Both the position numbers and the translations under genes were made by a program. DNA of 64,000 nucleotides from Porticoccus sp963974675 (lineage in GTDB: Bacteria > Pseudomonadota > Gammaproteobacteria > Pseudomonadales > Porticoccaceae): assembly GCA_963974675.1 (NCBI GenBank), contig CAXBDQ010000001.1, forward strand, positions 124,001-188,000, given 5' to 3'. Shown piece by piece: positions 24,591 to 34,145 of the stretch (position 1 is its first letter; each line of letters opens with the position of its first letter). Below the pieces are notes generated by a model, which saw only the letters and a program-made list of their open reading frames with translations, did no database searches and had not been told where the DNA came from.

Positions 24591-26327
24591 ATGGAACTCA
24601 TCCCCTCTTTTAAAGCGACCGTTGGTGTCGCCACATCAGCTGGTATTAAGCCCGTCAATGAAGATGCTGTGGGTTTTAGTATTCCCAAAGACCACCTGCT
24701 TAACACCAAGGGGGCTGTGGCTGTCGTCGCCGATGGTGTCAGCACCGCGGAAGCCGGGAAAGAAGCAGCAGAGCGCTGTGTCAGTACCGTATTAACCGAT
24801 TACTACACAACACCAGAAACATGGAGCGTCAAACACGCTGCTCAAAAAATTCTCACTCCGCTCAACCGAAAACTTTATAACCTTGGAAGAGAAATACATG
24901 ATGAAGCTCGAGGCTATATCACCACGCTGAGTTTTGTAGTGGTGAAATCCCATCTTGCGTACTTGTTTCACATTGGTGATAGTCGTATCTACCGCCTAAG
25001 TGCTGAAACGGGTGAATTCACACAGCTCACAAGAGACCACACGGCAGGCATCTCCAAGGATGAAAACTATCTGATTCGTGCCATGGGGATGGATACAAAT
25101 CTCAACGTGGATTCCAGCGTAGTCACCCTACATTCAGGCGATATTTTCTTTCTCAGCACTGATGGTATACACGACTTTCTACCAGAAGCTGACATTCTTC
25201 AACTGATTGAACGTCACCCCGAGGATTACAATACAGCTTGTCTAGCCATTGTTAATGCCGCCCGGCAACATGAAAGCAACGACAATTTGAGTTGCTGCTT
25301 ACTCCGTATAGACCAGCTGGGTTTGGAAAATATTGAGGACCTCAACGAACGATTGACCCGCCTCCCTTTCCCTCCAGAACTAGCCCCAGGCCTCAAAATT
25401 GATGGCTACGAAGTACTTAAAGAAATGTACGCCAGTGAACGCAGCCAGCTGTACCTTGTGAAAGACATGGTTTCTGGTGAGTCCCTTGTGATGAAAACCC
25501 CCTCCCAGAACTATTCCGACAATCCGGCTTATACCGAACGATTCATCATGGAAGAGTGGATTGGTAGCAGAGTGGATCACCCAAATGTAGTAAAAGTTAT
25601 CCCACCCAAAAATGAACGTAAGTTTCTCTACTATCTGATGGAAATGGTCGAAGGAGACACGCTGGAAATTTGGCTAAAAAAACACCCAGACAAACGTCCG
25701 AGAAACCTCATCAAATTGGTAGAACAGATCGCCATGGGCATGGAAGCATTACATGAAAAAGAAACTGTGCACCAAGATTTAAAACCCAGCAACATTATGG
25801 TGACCCCAGACTTTGAAGTGAAAATTGTCGATTTTGGCTCAGTCTATGCGCCAGGCATCCATGAAATATTCACTCCCATGGAAAGGGAAATGGCACTGGG
25901 TACTCTGGATTATGCTGACCCCTCTTATCGTTTCAGGATTAACTCGGGAGTCAGGGGTGACATTTACTCGTTGGGCGTCATAACGTACGAGATGTTTACT
26001 GGCTTTCTACCCTACGGCACCAAATTGGAAAAATGTAATAGCCACAACGACTTTCTCAAATTACGTTACATTCCAAGCTATCATCATCGCGATATCATTC
26101 CTGTATGGTTTGACCGAGCCCTCGAAAAAGCGGTCGCTATAAACCCAGACTTACGCTATGACAGCCTTAGGGCATTTTTATCTGACTTAAAAAACCCAAA
26201 CCCAGAATTCCTTAAAGAGGATATTCAGCCAGGCGGCAAAAAAAACACCCTCTTATTCTGGAAAATGTTGTCTTTTGTATTATTTGGCCTGCTCGTTATG
26301 TCACTGCTAGTGTCTGCAACCAAGTAA
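24591..26327 (+). CDS. PP2C phosphatase-Ser/Thr kinase fusion, membrane-anchored
   Basis: The 578-residue protein joins two opposing activities. Residues ~8-240 form a PP2C phosphatase (NEDAVGF, VVADGVSTAEAG, HIGDSRIYRL, STDGIHDFL, ESNDNLSCCLL). Residues ~265-530 form a Hanks-type kinase: Lys in LVMKTP, catalytic loop VHQDLKPSNIM, Mg-binding IVDFGS, then LGTLDYADPSYR and DIYSLGVITYEM. A single C-terminal helix (LLFWKMLSFVLFGLLVMSLL) anchors it to the membrane. The HQD in place of the common HRD loop is worth noting. It lies 86 bases after the nitrate transporter, an arrangement also seen in Pseudomonas. The substrate is unknown; the transporter is a candidate. Confidence 0.92.
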   Translation: MELIPSFKATVGVATSAGIKPVNEDAVGFSIPKDHLLNTKGAVAVVADGVSTAEAGKEAAERCVSTVLTDYYTTPETWSVKHAAQKILTPLNRKLYNLGREIHDEARGYITTLSFVVVKSHLAYLFHIGDSRIYRLSAETGEFTQLTRDHTAGISKDENYLIRAMGMDTNLNVDSSVVTLHSGDIFFLSTDGIHDFLPEADILQLIERHPEDYNTACLAIVNAARQHESNDNLSCCLLRIDQLGLENIEDLNERLTRLPFPPELAPGLKIDGYEVLKEMYASERSQLYLVKDMVSGESLVMKTPSQNYSDNPAYTERFIMEEWIGSRVDHPNVVKVIPPKNERKFLYYLMEMVEGDTLEIWLKKHPDKRPRNLIKLVEQIAMGMEALHEKETVHQDLKPSNIMVTPDFEVKIVDFGSVYAPGIHEIFTPMEREMALGTLDYADPSYRFRINSGVRGDIYSLGVITYEMFTGFLPYGTKLEKCNSHNDFLKLRYIPSYHHRDIIPVWFDRALEKAVAINPDLRYDSLRAFLSDLKNPNPEFLKEDIQPGGKKNTLLFWKMLSFVLFGLLVMSLLVSATK

Positions 26328-26443
26328 AATATTTTGTACAACAACATATACTATGAAAAAGTATTTCCTATATTAAACTAAAGGAAACAAAGTCCCATCG
26401 AAATGACAGCCCCCTGATGAAAGAACAACGAAATGAGAATCCT

Positions 26444-26995
26444 ATGTCACAACAATCAAAGCCACATGCATCAAAAGAATTTCTACCCCTAGGAATTGCC
26501 GTACTCACTGTTTCCGACACTCGCTCTCTGGAGGAAGACACCTCCGGCCAACTACTCGTAGATCGCCTCACCGAAGCAGGACACAAGTTAGCTGGCCGTG
26601 AGTTAATCCCCGATGATATCTATCAGCTACGTGCTGAAGTCTCTCGCTGGATTGCCGATCCAAAAGTTCAGGTTATCCTGACCACAGGCGGCACGGGCTT
26701 TACCGATAGAGACTCCACCCCCGAAGCCTTGGCACCACTTTTTGATAAACAAGTGGAAGGTTTTGGTGAACTATTTCGCCACATTTCCTATCAGGAAATT
26801 GGCACCTCCACCCTGCAATCCCGAGCCGTCGCGGGGCTATCCAATCGCACCCTGATATTCTGCATGCCCGGGTCTACCAACGCCTGCCGCACCGCATGGG
26901 ACAATATTCTTGGCGAACAACTGGATGCCCGCACCAAACCCTGCAACTTCATTCCCCACGTAAAACTAACTGCTGTTTGTGAGTCACGCGGATGA
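26444..26995 (+). CDS. moaB: Molybdenum cofactor biosynthesis protein MoaB
   Basis: MogA/MoaB-family domain (LGIAVLTVSDTRSLEEDTSG, TTGGTGFTDRDSTPEA, FCMPGSTNACRTAWD), which adenylylates molybdopterin before molybdenum insertion by MoeA. I choose the ATG at 26444, behind GAGAAT, giving 183 aa; an upstream codon at 26417 is also open. Its TGA overlaps the ATG of moeA by the ATGA quartet, so the two steps of Mo insertion are translationally coupled. Confidence 0.95.
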   Translation: MSQQSKPHASKEFLPLGIAVLTVSDTRSLEEDTSGQLLVDRLTEAGHKLAGRELIPDDIYQLRAEVSRWIADPKVQVILTTGGTGFTDRDSTPEALAPLFDKQVEGFGELFRHISYQEIGTSTLQSRAVAGLSNRTLIFCMPGSTNACRTAWDNILGEQLDARTKPCNFIPHVKLTAVCESRG

Positions 26996-28254
26996 GCTGT
27001 TGCGATCAACCCGGACTCCAGCCAGTAGAACAAGCACTGGAAATATTACTCCGTTCTGCTCAAGCTATTACCGAAACCGAAATGGTTCCAGTCGTCGAAG
27101 CATTAGGAAGAGTGCTCGCCGACAATCAATTATCCTCGGTTGATGTCCCCCCAGCAGACAATAGTGCTATGGATGGATTTGCCTATAACAGCAATGATAT
27201 CCAGAACTCCCATCGCCAAAAAATGGAACCAATAACCTTACCCATCAGCCAACGAATCCCGGCTGGTGTTGCGCCACAACCGTTACAACCGGGCACTGCC
27301 GCTCGTATATTTACTGGTGCAGAAATACCCGCGGGCGCAGATATTGTCGTTATGCAGGAAAACTGTCAGTGGAATGATGTCCCCGAAGGCAAGTATCAGG
27401 TCACCCTCCCAGCAGAATTTAAAATCGGCGACAATATACGCCCTCAAGGCCAGGATATTAAAAGCGGTAGTCTGATTATGTCTCGTGGCCACCGTATTAA
27501 ACCCCAAGATATGGGACTGCTAGCTTCAGTAGGCATTGCTGAAATCCCTGTTTACCGGAAATTAAAAGTAGCCATTCTCTCTACCGGCGATGAGTTAGTA
27601 GAGCCTGGCAGTGAATTGCCTCCCGGTCACATTTACAACTCAAATCGTTACACCCTGGCAGGGCAGATGAAAGCCTTGGGATTTGACTATATTGATCTGG
27701 GTATCGTCCCCGACAATGCTGAAGCCACTGAACAGGCACTGCGCAAAGCAGCCATAGAAGCTGACTGCATCATCACCAGTGGGGGTGTTTCAGTCGGTGA
27801 AGAAGACCATGTAAAAGCCTGCGTCGAAAAACTCGGCAGCCTCGACCTTTGGAAGCTGGCAATCAAACCGGGAAAACCACTGGCCTTTGGTAATGTACTG
27901 GGCACTCCGTTTTTAGGACTTCCCGGTAATCCAGCTGCCGTATTTGTCACCTGTGCCATTGTCGCCCGCCCTTTCCTGTTGAAATGCCAGGGTGCCAACG
28001 AGCTATTACCCACGCCTGTTCAAGTAACCGCTGGTTTTGATCGACCAAAACCAGCTAAACGCCAAGAATATCTCCGCGCCAAACTGGTACTGAATAACAA
28101 TGGTGAGACTAGTGTTGAGTTGGCTGGAAATCAAAGCAGTGGCGTGCTATCCACGGCCAGTGTCGGCAATGGTTTTGCTATTCATCCTTTAGGCGGAACA
28201 ATAAAAAAGGGCAAGCCTGTCCAGTTTTTACTCTTTAATGATGTGTTATTTTAG
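26992..28254 (+). CDS. moeA: Molybdopterin molybdenumtransferase MoeA
   Basis: The 420-residue enzyme inserts molybdate into adenylylated molybdopterin. Marks include PPADNSAMDGFA, RIFTGAEIPAGADIVVMQE, ILSTGDELVEPG, IYNSNRY, TSGGVSVGEED, KPGKPLAFG and LPGNPAAVFVT. The full-length domain order (linker, MogA-like, C-terminal beta) is intact. The ATGA overlap with moaB and the convergent osmC gene mark the end of this short operon. Confidence 0.97.
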   Translation: MSCCDQPGLQPVEQALEILLRSAQAITETEMVPVVEALGRVLADNQLSSVDVPPADNSAMDGFAYNSNDIQNSHRQKMEPITLPISQRIPAGVAPQPLQPGTAARIFTGAEIPAGADIVVMQENCQWNDVPEGKYQVTLPAEFKIGDNIRPQGQDIKSGSLIMSRGHRIKPQDMGLLASVGIAEIPVYRKLKVAILSTGDELVEPGSELPPGHIYNSNRYTLAGQMKALGFDYIDLGIVPDNAEATEQALRKAAIEADCIITSGGVSVGEEDHVKACVEKLGSLDLWKLAIKPGKPLAFGNVLGTPFLGLPGNPAAVFVTCAIVARPFLLKCQGANELLPTPVQVTAGFDRPKPAKRQEYLRAKLVLNNNGETSVELAGNQSSGVLSTASVGNGFAIHPLGGTIKKGKPVQFLLFNDVLF

Positions 28255-28261
28255 ATACAGG

Positions 28262-28693
28262 TTAAATGATAATCTCAAAACTCAAACTGGTTTCGACAGA
28301 CATGGAGTTTGTAATAAAACACGTGTCTTCCGATTTCTCGAGAATACGCTTTGCCTTGTCTTTATCCTCTGCTGAAGCAATGGTGAGTTTGACCCGAGTG
28401 TGTACACGAGTGAATTTAACCCTGCGTTCAACCTTTTCAAGTTGCCCATCAGCGGCACACTCAATATGGAGCCAATTTAAATCGTAGGCCCGAGCAATGG
28501 ACTTGAAAGATAAAACAAGGCAATTTGCCACTGCAGCCATTAACAGTTCTTCTGGTGACCATACATCGCCAGTGCCATCAAATTCTACGGGAGGAGCCAC
28601 TTCAACCGTACAACCATTGGCCAATGAAAAAATTACATTACCTGTCGGATCAGCTGATGCCGTCGCTGTATAGGTATGGGGAAAAGCTTTCAT
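28262..28693 (-). CDS. OsmC/Ohr family protein
   Basis: The 143-residue OsmC-like protein has SPEELLMAAVANCLVLSFKSIAR, where the Cys in ANC is the first redox Cys, and a second Cys in KSEDTCFITNS. Members reduce organic hydroperoxides or act as thiol-dependent detoxifiers; the exact substrate cannot be told. It ends eight bases from the convergent moeA stop and precedes modC on the opposite side. Confidence 0.88.
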   Translation of the reverse strand: MKAFPHTYTATASADPTGNVIFSLANGCTVEVAPPVEFDGTGDVWSPEELLMAAVANCLVLSFKSIARAYDLNWLHIECAADGQLEKVERRVKFTRVHTRVKLTIASAEDKDKAKRILEKSEDTCFITNSMSVETSLSFEIII

Positions 28694-28739
28694 ACATCAT
28701 TCCTAAATCACTACGTTTAAAATGGTTAATCGGTATGCC

Positions 28740-29912
28740 TTAAACAAGTGTTTCTGACAACAGGGCTACGGTCTTAATTTGCAGATACACGGACTTGCCT
28801 TTTTCTAGTACTAAATATTCCAAAGATTTCCGGGTAATACGCGCCAAAATAGATTGCCCCAGTACCTCAGTTTTAACGATAGCTCTAGAGCCATCGACCA
28901 ATTCAATGTCAGTTATCACACCAAACAAAATATTGAGAATACTGGAGTGACGGGGTCTTTCCAAAGCAATGCTCACATCCCGACAAGGAATTCTTACCCG
29001 GACTACATCTCCATACTCACCATAAAGTCGTCCAACGGAAAGTTGAGTTTTGGCACTTAACCCTGCGTTGCCCAAATTTAAATCTACGCCTAGTGAAAGC
29101 TGCGTCAGGCCGTAATAGTTATCATGTTTGACGATTGTTGTATTCAGCACCACTGCAGAATTTTCCTGCCGGTTTACATCCAAATCTAATCGAGACAGCA
29201 TATCCAGCAATGGCCCTCCGACCACCAACCGGCCTTCGTTCATAATGACCAGATGATCTGCCAGCCGGGTAATTTCGTCGAGGTTATGACTCACATAGAC
29301 CATCGGGATATTCAGATTTTTTGCCAGATCTTCAAGGTGCTTGAGAATAGGATTTCGCGCTTTACTATCAACACCAGCCAAGGGCTCATCCAGCAACAAA
29401 CAACGAGGGGCGGTTAGCAGTGAACGCGCAATGGCCACCCTCTGTTTCTGCCCCCCTGAAAGCTGATCGGGCTTCCGGTCTAACAGTCCGTCAATGCCCA
29501 GCCAATCTATCACCTGTCGCTTACTGGGCCCGTTATTCGAAAACCGCCGATTGTGGGCAAAATCAAGATTTCCATCAACACTAAGGTGCGGAAACAAGCG
29601 GTTCTCCTGGAACACATAACCCAGTTGACGCTGTTTTACCGGCAAGCCACCAATCTCATGACCACCTATGTTTATCCGACTGACCGTAGGCTGCTCCAAT
29701 CCGACAATACAACGCAGCAGCGTGGTTTTTCCACATCCAGACGGACCGTAGATGGCCGTGACACCCTTACTTGGCAGCTGAGTCTTTATCGCCAAAGAAA
29801 AATCGGCCTCTTGAGCACTGCCCTTTTGAACACTTATTTTTTTAATACCGTCCTTTTGAATAAAGGAATGCTCTACCACCAGCTGCATTTTCTTTTCTAT
29901 ATCTACAGCCAC
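28740..29912 (-). CDS. modC: Molybdate ABC transporter ATP-binding protein ModC
   Basis: The ABC ATPase has Walker A GPSGCGKTT, Q-loop YVFQENRLFPHL, signature LSGGQKQRVAIARSLL, Walker B CLLLDEPLAGVD and H-loop VYVSHN. A C-terminal MOP/TOBE domain (about 310-390, ending in KTVALLSE) would bind oxyanion. At 390 aa it is somewhat longer than E. coli ModC because of an N-terminal extension before the first strand. The start may be this GTG at 29912 or the ATG at 29888. It follows modB by one base. Confidence 0.94.
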   Translation of the reverse strand: MAVDIEKKMQLVVEHSFIQKDGIKKISVQKGSAQEADFSLAIKTQLPSKGVTAIYGPSGCGKTTLLRCIVGLEQPTVSRINIGGHEIGGLPVKQRQLGYVFQENRLFPHLSVDGNLDFAHNRRFSNNGPSKRQVIDWLGIDGLLDRKPDQLSGGQKQRVAIARSLLTAPRCLLLDEPLAGVDSKARNPILKHLEDLAKNLNIPMVYVSHNLDEITRLADHLVIMNEGRLVVGGPLLDMLSRLDLDVNRQENSAVVLNTTIVKHDNYYGLTQLSLGVDLNLGNAGLSAKTQLSVGRLYGEYGDVVRVRIPCRDVSIALERPRHSSILNILFGVITDIELVDGSRAIVKTEVLGQSILARITRKSLEYLVLEKGKSVYLQIKTVALLSETLV

Positions 29913-29913
29913 T

Positions 29914-30600
29914 TCAACCCACCCTATTGGTTAGTTTATGGCGATTAAAACCATAGAGCAGCATCAGTAACACGAAGCTAAAGGCGAGCAAACCACCCGC
30001 CAACCAATGGGCGCGATGATAATCCAGTGCTTCAACATGATCATATAAAGCAATGGACAAGACTTGCGTTTCACCGGGGATATTGCCACCAATCATCAAC
30101 ACCACACCAAACTCACCCATGGTATGGGCAAAGCCCAGCAGTGCGGCGGTGGCAAACGCGCGGCGCGTCAGTGGAATAATTAAATTGAAGAAGCGATCCA
30201 GGGTGCCTGCACCCATAGTCTCTGCTGCTTCCAGTAATTTATGATCAAAATGCTGAAAACCGGTTTGCAATGGCTGCACCACAAAGGGCAGTGAATAAAT
30301 CACCGAGCCCACCACCAAACCACTAAAGGTAAAGGCTAATGAATGCCCAGTTAAAGCGAGCCAACTACCACCAAAAAAATTATCGGGAGAAAATGCAATC
30401 AGTAGATAAAAACCTATGACCGTAGGTGGCAATATCAGTGGCAAAGCCACTGTCGCTTCCACCACGCTGGCAAACCGAGATGTCGAGCGCGACAACCACC
30501 AAGCCAGAGGAGCGCCAACCACCATCAAAATAACGGTGGTCACTGCCGCCAATTGCAGCGTCAGCCAAAGTGCTGTGATATCCGAAGTCAGCAGATTCAT
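29914..30600 (-). CDS. modB: Molybdate ABC transporter permease ModB
   Basis: The 228-residue permease has about five helices and the EAA-type cytoplasmic loop (EAAETMGAGTLDRFFNLIIPLTRR). LPLILPPTVIGFYLL and HTMGEFGVVLMIGGNIPGETQV are characteristic ModB segments. The ATG overlaps the modA stop by ATGA, and modC follows directly, giving a modABC order. Confidence 0.96.
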   Translation of the reverse strand: MNLLTSDITALWLTLQLAAVTTVILMVVGAPLAWWLSRSTSRFASVVEATVALPLILPPTVIGFYLLIAFSPDNFFGGSWLALTGHSLAFTFSGLVVGSVIYSLPFVVQPLQTGFQHFDHKLLEAAETMGAGTLDRFFNLIIPLTRRAFATAALLGFAHTMGEFGVVLMIGGNIPGETQVLSIALYDHVEALDYHRAHWLAGGLLAFSFVLLMLLYGFNRHKLTNRVG

Positions 30601-31502
30601 GGAGTCATTATGGGGGGGATAATGACAGCAGTCATAGAACTTTTTGTATCAACCGGCACAGGCAGTAAATAACCACCCTCCGTTATTATTTTTTCTGCTA
30701 CTGACGTACGCATAAAGTCCAAAAATTCCTGGGCTAATGGAAACATCGGTTTTATCGCTACCCGGCCCTGTCGAACAGGGTGTTTTAAATACGATGAGAG
30801 ATCAGCAATCCGTAGCCTTTGTTGCTTTTCTTTCACATCAGAACCCGTTAAACCAACATCCGAATTATATTTCGGCTCAACCCGTTCAACTGAATTAACC
30901 AATGATGCGGCAACTATCGCTACATCGACATTGTTACTATGGAAAAACTGCCATGCTTGGGCAATATTATTTCCTACTACAAGTATTGGCTGACGTTCAT
31001 GAGCAACACCCAGACTTTCTAGCGCTTCCATAGCCGCTATGCCATAGGGCGCTGTCCGTGGGTTGGCAATAGCGATACGTTTAGCCTTGGATAAAATTTC
31101 TTTTGGACTCTTGGCTTCTGAAGCCTCGCGTTCACCACGTGAAACCATCACCAATTTTCCAATGGCATAGGTTGCCAATGTATCAGCCGCTCCATGGCCG
31201 CTGGCCACTAACTTTTCGGGGTAAGATTCATTGGCAGAAAAAAAGAGTTGGAATGGCGCGCCCCGTAGAATCTGGGCATAGAGAATACCCGAGGAAGCAC
31301 TACTGATATTAATTTGATGATCAACTTGGTTATCCCCTCGCTGCTCATTAAATGCTTCGCTTAATTGTTCCATCACGGGGCGAAAATTACTAGCGACGGC
31401 AATACTCAGGGTGTCAGCTACCGTGTTTTGCATTCCCAAAAGCTGTAATAAAAATACACAAGTAATAAAAATTTTGGGATGAGTTTTTAATACATTGTGC
31501 AC
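30597..31502 (-). CDS. modA: Molybdate ABC transporter substrate-binding protein ModA
   Basis: The periplasmic molybdate receptor starts, after cleavage, at DTLSIAVASNFRPVMEQL; SASSGILYAQILRGAPFQLFFSA and the TAPYGIAAMEAL segment are ModA hallmarks. A signal peptide (KTHPKIFITCVFLLQLLGM, cut near TVA-DT) is visible. Three in-frame GTG codons (31538, 31520, 31502) could start it. I choose 31502 because it begins just before the signal peptide and just past the moaE stop; none has a strong ribosome site, so coupling to moaE is likely. Confidence 0.9.
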   Translation of the reverse strand: MHNVLKTHPKIFITCVFLLQLLGMQNTVADTLSIAVASNFRPVMEQLSEAFNEQRGDNQVDHQINISSASSGILYAQILRGAPFQLFFSANESYPEKLVASGHGAADTLATYAIGKLVMVSRGEREASEAKSPKEILSKAKRIAIANPRTAPYGIAAMEALESLGVAHERQPILVVGNNIAQAWQFFHSNNVDVAIVAASLVNSVERVEPKYNSDVGLTGSDVKEKQQRLRIADLSSYLKHPVRQGRVAIKPMFPLAQEFLDFMRTSVAEKIITEGGYLLPVPVDTKSSMTAVIIPPIMTP

Positions 31503-31509
31503 GAGAGAA

Positions 31510-31986
31510 TTAATCTTCACTTTGCCAGCGTTTAGCACGCTGCTGATCTACGTCTTTGGCATCGACCCAACCACTGTTGCCATCCACATACTGTTCTTTT
31601 TTCCAAAATGGCGCGCTGGTTTTCAGAATATCCATAATAAATTCACAGGCAGAAAACGCCGCATCACGGCGGGCACTACTCACTCCCACCAATACAATTT
31701 GCTCACTGGGGGACAAATCACCGATACGGTGAATAACTCGAATATCTTTCACCGGCCAGCGTTCGGCTGCCTGTTCGGCAGTTTGTTGAAGGGATTTTTC
31801 CGTCATCCCCGGATAGTGTTCGAGACGTAGATACTTCAGTGGGCTATCTGCAAGGTCGCGCACTTGCCCCGTAAAGATTGCAATACCTCCAACCTCTGTA
31901 CTATTAACCTCAGAACCCGCTTTTTGTAGCTGACGATATTCATCGCCAATATCGAAATCCTGTTCCTGTATAGAAATAGAAATCAT
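31510..31986 (-). CDS. moaE: Molybdopterin synthase catalytic subunit MoaE
   Basis: The 158-residue large subunit has GGIAIFTGQVRD, LRLEHYPGMTEK, RIGDLSPSEQIVLVGVSS and the catalytic Lys segment FWKKEQ. With thiocarboxylated MoaD it puts the dithiolene sulfurs into cPMP. Its ATG overlaps the moaD stop by four bases. Confidence 0.97.
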   Translation of the reverse strand: MISISIQEQDFDIGDEYRQLQKAGSEVNSTEVGGIAIFTGQVRDLADSPLKYLRLEHYPGMTEKSLQQTAEQAAERWPVKDIRVIHRIGDLSPSEQIVLVGVSSARRDAAFSACEFIMDILKTSAPFWKKEQYVDGNSGWVDAKDVDQQRAKRWQSED

Positions 31987-32231
31987 CCTCCTGTCACCGG
32001 AGGAAACAGCGCCACTTCATCGCGGTCACTGATGACAGTATGCTCATCCACCATATCCTGATTCACAGCAAACAATACATTGCCGGCTCCCAGTGCCAGC
32101 TTCCATTCATCACCTTGTGTTTGCAGGTTAGCCAATAACTGGCCAACGGTCTCGACGCCATCGGGTAATGCCGTACTCAGTTCACCCATGCCGAGCTGTT
32201 CCCGGAGACTGCCAAAAAATAATACTTTCAT
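31983..32231 (-). CDS. moaD: Molybdopterin synthase sulfur carrier MoaD
   Basis: The 82-residue ubiquitin-like protein ends in the required Gly-Gly (LFPPVTGG), which MoeB adenylylates so that sulfur can be loaded. MKVLFFGSLRE at the start and NQDMV near the middle fit the family. It sits between moaC (31-base gap) and moaE (4-base overlap). Confidence 0.96.
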   Translation of the reverse strand: MKVLFFGSLREQLGMGELSTALPDGVETVGQLLANLQTQGDEWKLALGAGNVLFAVNQDMVDEHTVISDRDEVALFPPVTGG

Positions 32232-32262
32232 ACTAAAACCTACCTCTCTTTCTTCGAGCTAG

Positions 32263-32751
32263 CTACTTTTTAGCTTTCCAGTGCCCGGATTTTCCTCCGG
32301 CTTTTTCCAGCAATCGCGTTTGTTCAATCACCATGCCTTTATCCACGGCCTTACACATATCATAGATGGTCAGAGCCGCTACGGAGACCGCCGTCAGCGC
32401 CTCCATTTCCACACCGGTTTTACCATCGAGACCGCAGGTAGCAGCAATGTGGATACAGTTATTCTCTGGCTGCACATCAAATTCCACAGACACTTTGGTG
32501 AGCATTAATGGGTGGCACAGAGGAATCAAATCCCAACATTTTTTTGCGGCCTGAATACCAGCAATGCGGGCAACGGCCAGGACATCACCCTTTTTATGTC
32601 CACCAGACTGGATTAATTTCAGCGTTTCCGACTGCATAGAGACAGTTGCTTCCGCAGTGGCTTCCCGAGTAGTCACTGATTTACCACCCACATCGACCAT
32701 ATGGGCCTCGCCCTGATCATTGAGGTGGGTCAGTTTTCGCATATCCGACAC
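32263..32751 (-). CDS. moaC: Cyclic pyranopterin monophosphate synthase MoaC
   Basis: The 162-residue enzyme has MVDVGGKSVTTREA, AGIQAAKKCWDLIPLCHPL, GVEMEALTAVSVAALT and YDMCKAVDKGM. It makes cPMP from the MoaA product. The GTG at 32751 is chosen because GGAGAG lies six bases upstream; the next ATG (32742) is too far from it. It opens the moaC-D-E-modA-B-C run, all on the minus strand with overlaps or tiny gaps. Confidence 0.97.
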   Translation of the reverse strand: MSDMRKLTHLNDQGEAHMVDVGGKSVTTREATAEATVSMQSETLKLIQSGGHKKGDVLAVARIAGIQAAKKCWDLIPLCHPLMLTKVSVEFDVQPENNCIHIAATCGLDGKTGVEMEALTAVSVAALTIYDMCKAVDKGMVIEQTRLLEKAGGKSGHWKAKK

Positions 32752-32840
32752 AGGAATCTCTCCGTTTATAGCATTGCCTAAAAGTTAAAGTAGTCTACCT
32801 CAAACACTTAAACTAACCCATTGAGGCAGCTCAATACATT

Positions 32841-34145
32841 TCACTTCTCGGGTAAAACCAAAATAGCCCTAAAATCATTCACATTGGTATGTGTTGGCCC
32901 AGTTATCACGAGATCGTCCAACATCTCAAAAAACCGATAGCTGTCATTATTTTCCAGCATGGTTACAACATTCAGACCCAACGCTTTAGCACCCGGCCAA
33001 CTATCGGGTAATAGCACCGCCCCGGCATTATCACCCGAACCATCAATACCATCTGTATCGGCAGCCAACGCATAGACATTAGCCCGGCCCTGTAATTGGG
33101 CTGCCAGACTTAACAAATATTCGGTATTGCGCCCACCACGGCCTCGGCCCCTGACTTTTACTGTGGTTTCACCACCGGATAGCAACACACATGGTGCACT
33201 CACAGGCTGCCCCCGTTCAAGAACATTACTTATCAATTCGGCATGAGATCGGGCCAAAGCCCGTGATTCACCAGTGAAGTCATCGCCCAACACCAATGCT
33301 GTTAACCCCTGCGCCTCTGCTTGCTTTGCCGCCGCTAACAGTACATGTTGGGCCGCGGCAATAATCAGAAATTCTGAGGACTCACAGACTATTTTGGGTG
33401 TTTCACAGTCGGGGTTATCTAGCCATTGTTTAACCCCATCACTGATTACAATCTGATATTTTTTCAATATTTTCAAGGACTGCTGACGTGTCGTTGGGTC
33501 TGCCACCGTGGGGCCAGAGGCTATCACTGCCGGGTCATCTCCCGGCACATCGGAAATGGCAAATGTCACCAGTTTTGCAGGCAAGCAAGCCGCCGCTAAT
33601 CGACCACCCTTGATAGCCGAGAGATGCTTTCGCACACAGTTGATCTCATCTATAGTTGCCCCACTTTTCAGGAGTGCCTGATTAATCTGTTGCTTATCGG
33701 CCAGAGTAATTCCCAATGCAGGTAATGCCAGCAACGAAGAACCACCACCCGAAAGCAGACAAATGACCAAATCGTTTTTATTCAGGTTAGACACTGTCTT
33801 TAGAATACGCTGCGCCGCTATTTCACTACTGTGATCCGGCACCGGATGAGCAGCTTCAATCACTTCAATCTGCTTACAGGGAACAGCATGGTCGTAGGCT
33901 GTCACCACCAAACCTCTAAGTGACAATAAATCACCTTCACTGTAAACCCAGTGTTTCTCCAGAGCCGCTGCCATTGATGCCGCAGCTTTTCCTGCACCGA
34001 TAACAACAACGTCACCCTGATCATTGTTGGTCGCCAGCTCTGCTAACAGCTTGTCCAAATAACCCGGCAATACTTTTTCTGGATCAGCCGCAGCCACCGC
34101 CGTATGGAATAGCTCGACAAGTAATTTTTTAGCGTCAAAAGACAT
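32841..34145 (-). CDS. Glycerate 2-kinase (MOFRL family)
   Basis: The 434-residue GckA/TtuD-type protein carries the nucleotide-binding GAGKAAASMA, LLSGGGSSLLALP and GGETTVKVRGRGRGGRN motifs and the C-terminal MOFRL segment ALAADTDGIDGSGDNAGAV. It phosphorylates D-glycerate at C2; older annotations call it hydroxypyruvate reductase. Neighbours do not clarify its pathway. Confidence 0.92.
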   Translation of the reverse strand: MSFDAKKLLVELFHTAVAAADPEKVLPGYLDKLLAELATNNDQGDVVVIGAGKAAASMAAALEKHWVYSEGDLLSLRGLVVTAYDHAVPCKQIEVIEAAHPVPDHSSEIAAQRILKTVSNLNKNDLVICLLSGGGSSLLALPALGITLADKQQINQALLKSGATIDEINCVRKHLSAIKGGRLAAACLPAKLVTFAISDVPGDDPAVIASGPTVADPTTRQQSLKILKKYQIVISDGVKQWLDNPDCETPKIVCESSEFLIIAAAQHVLLAAAKQAEAQGLTALVLGDDFTGESRALARSHAELISNVLERGQPVSAPCVLLSGGETTVKVRGRGRGGRNTEYLLSLAAQLQGRANVYALAADTDGIDGSGDNAGAVLLPDSWPGAKALGLNVVTMLENNDSYRFFEMLDDLVITGPTHTNVNDFRAILVLPEK

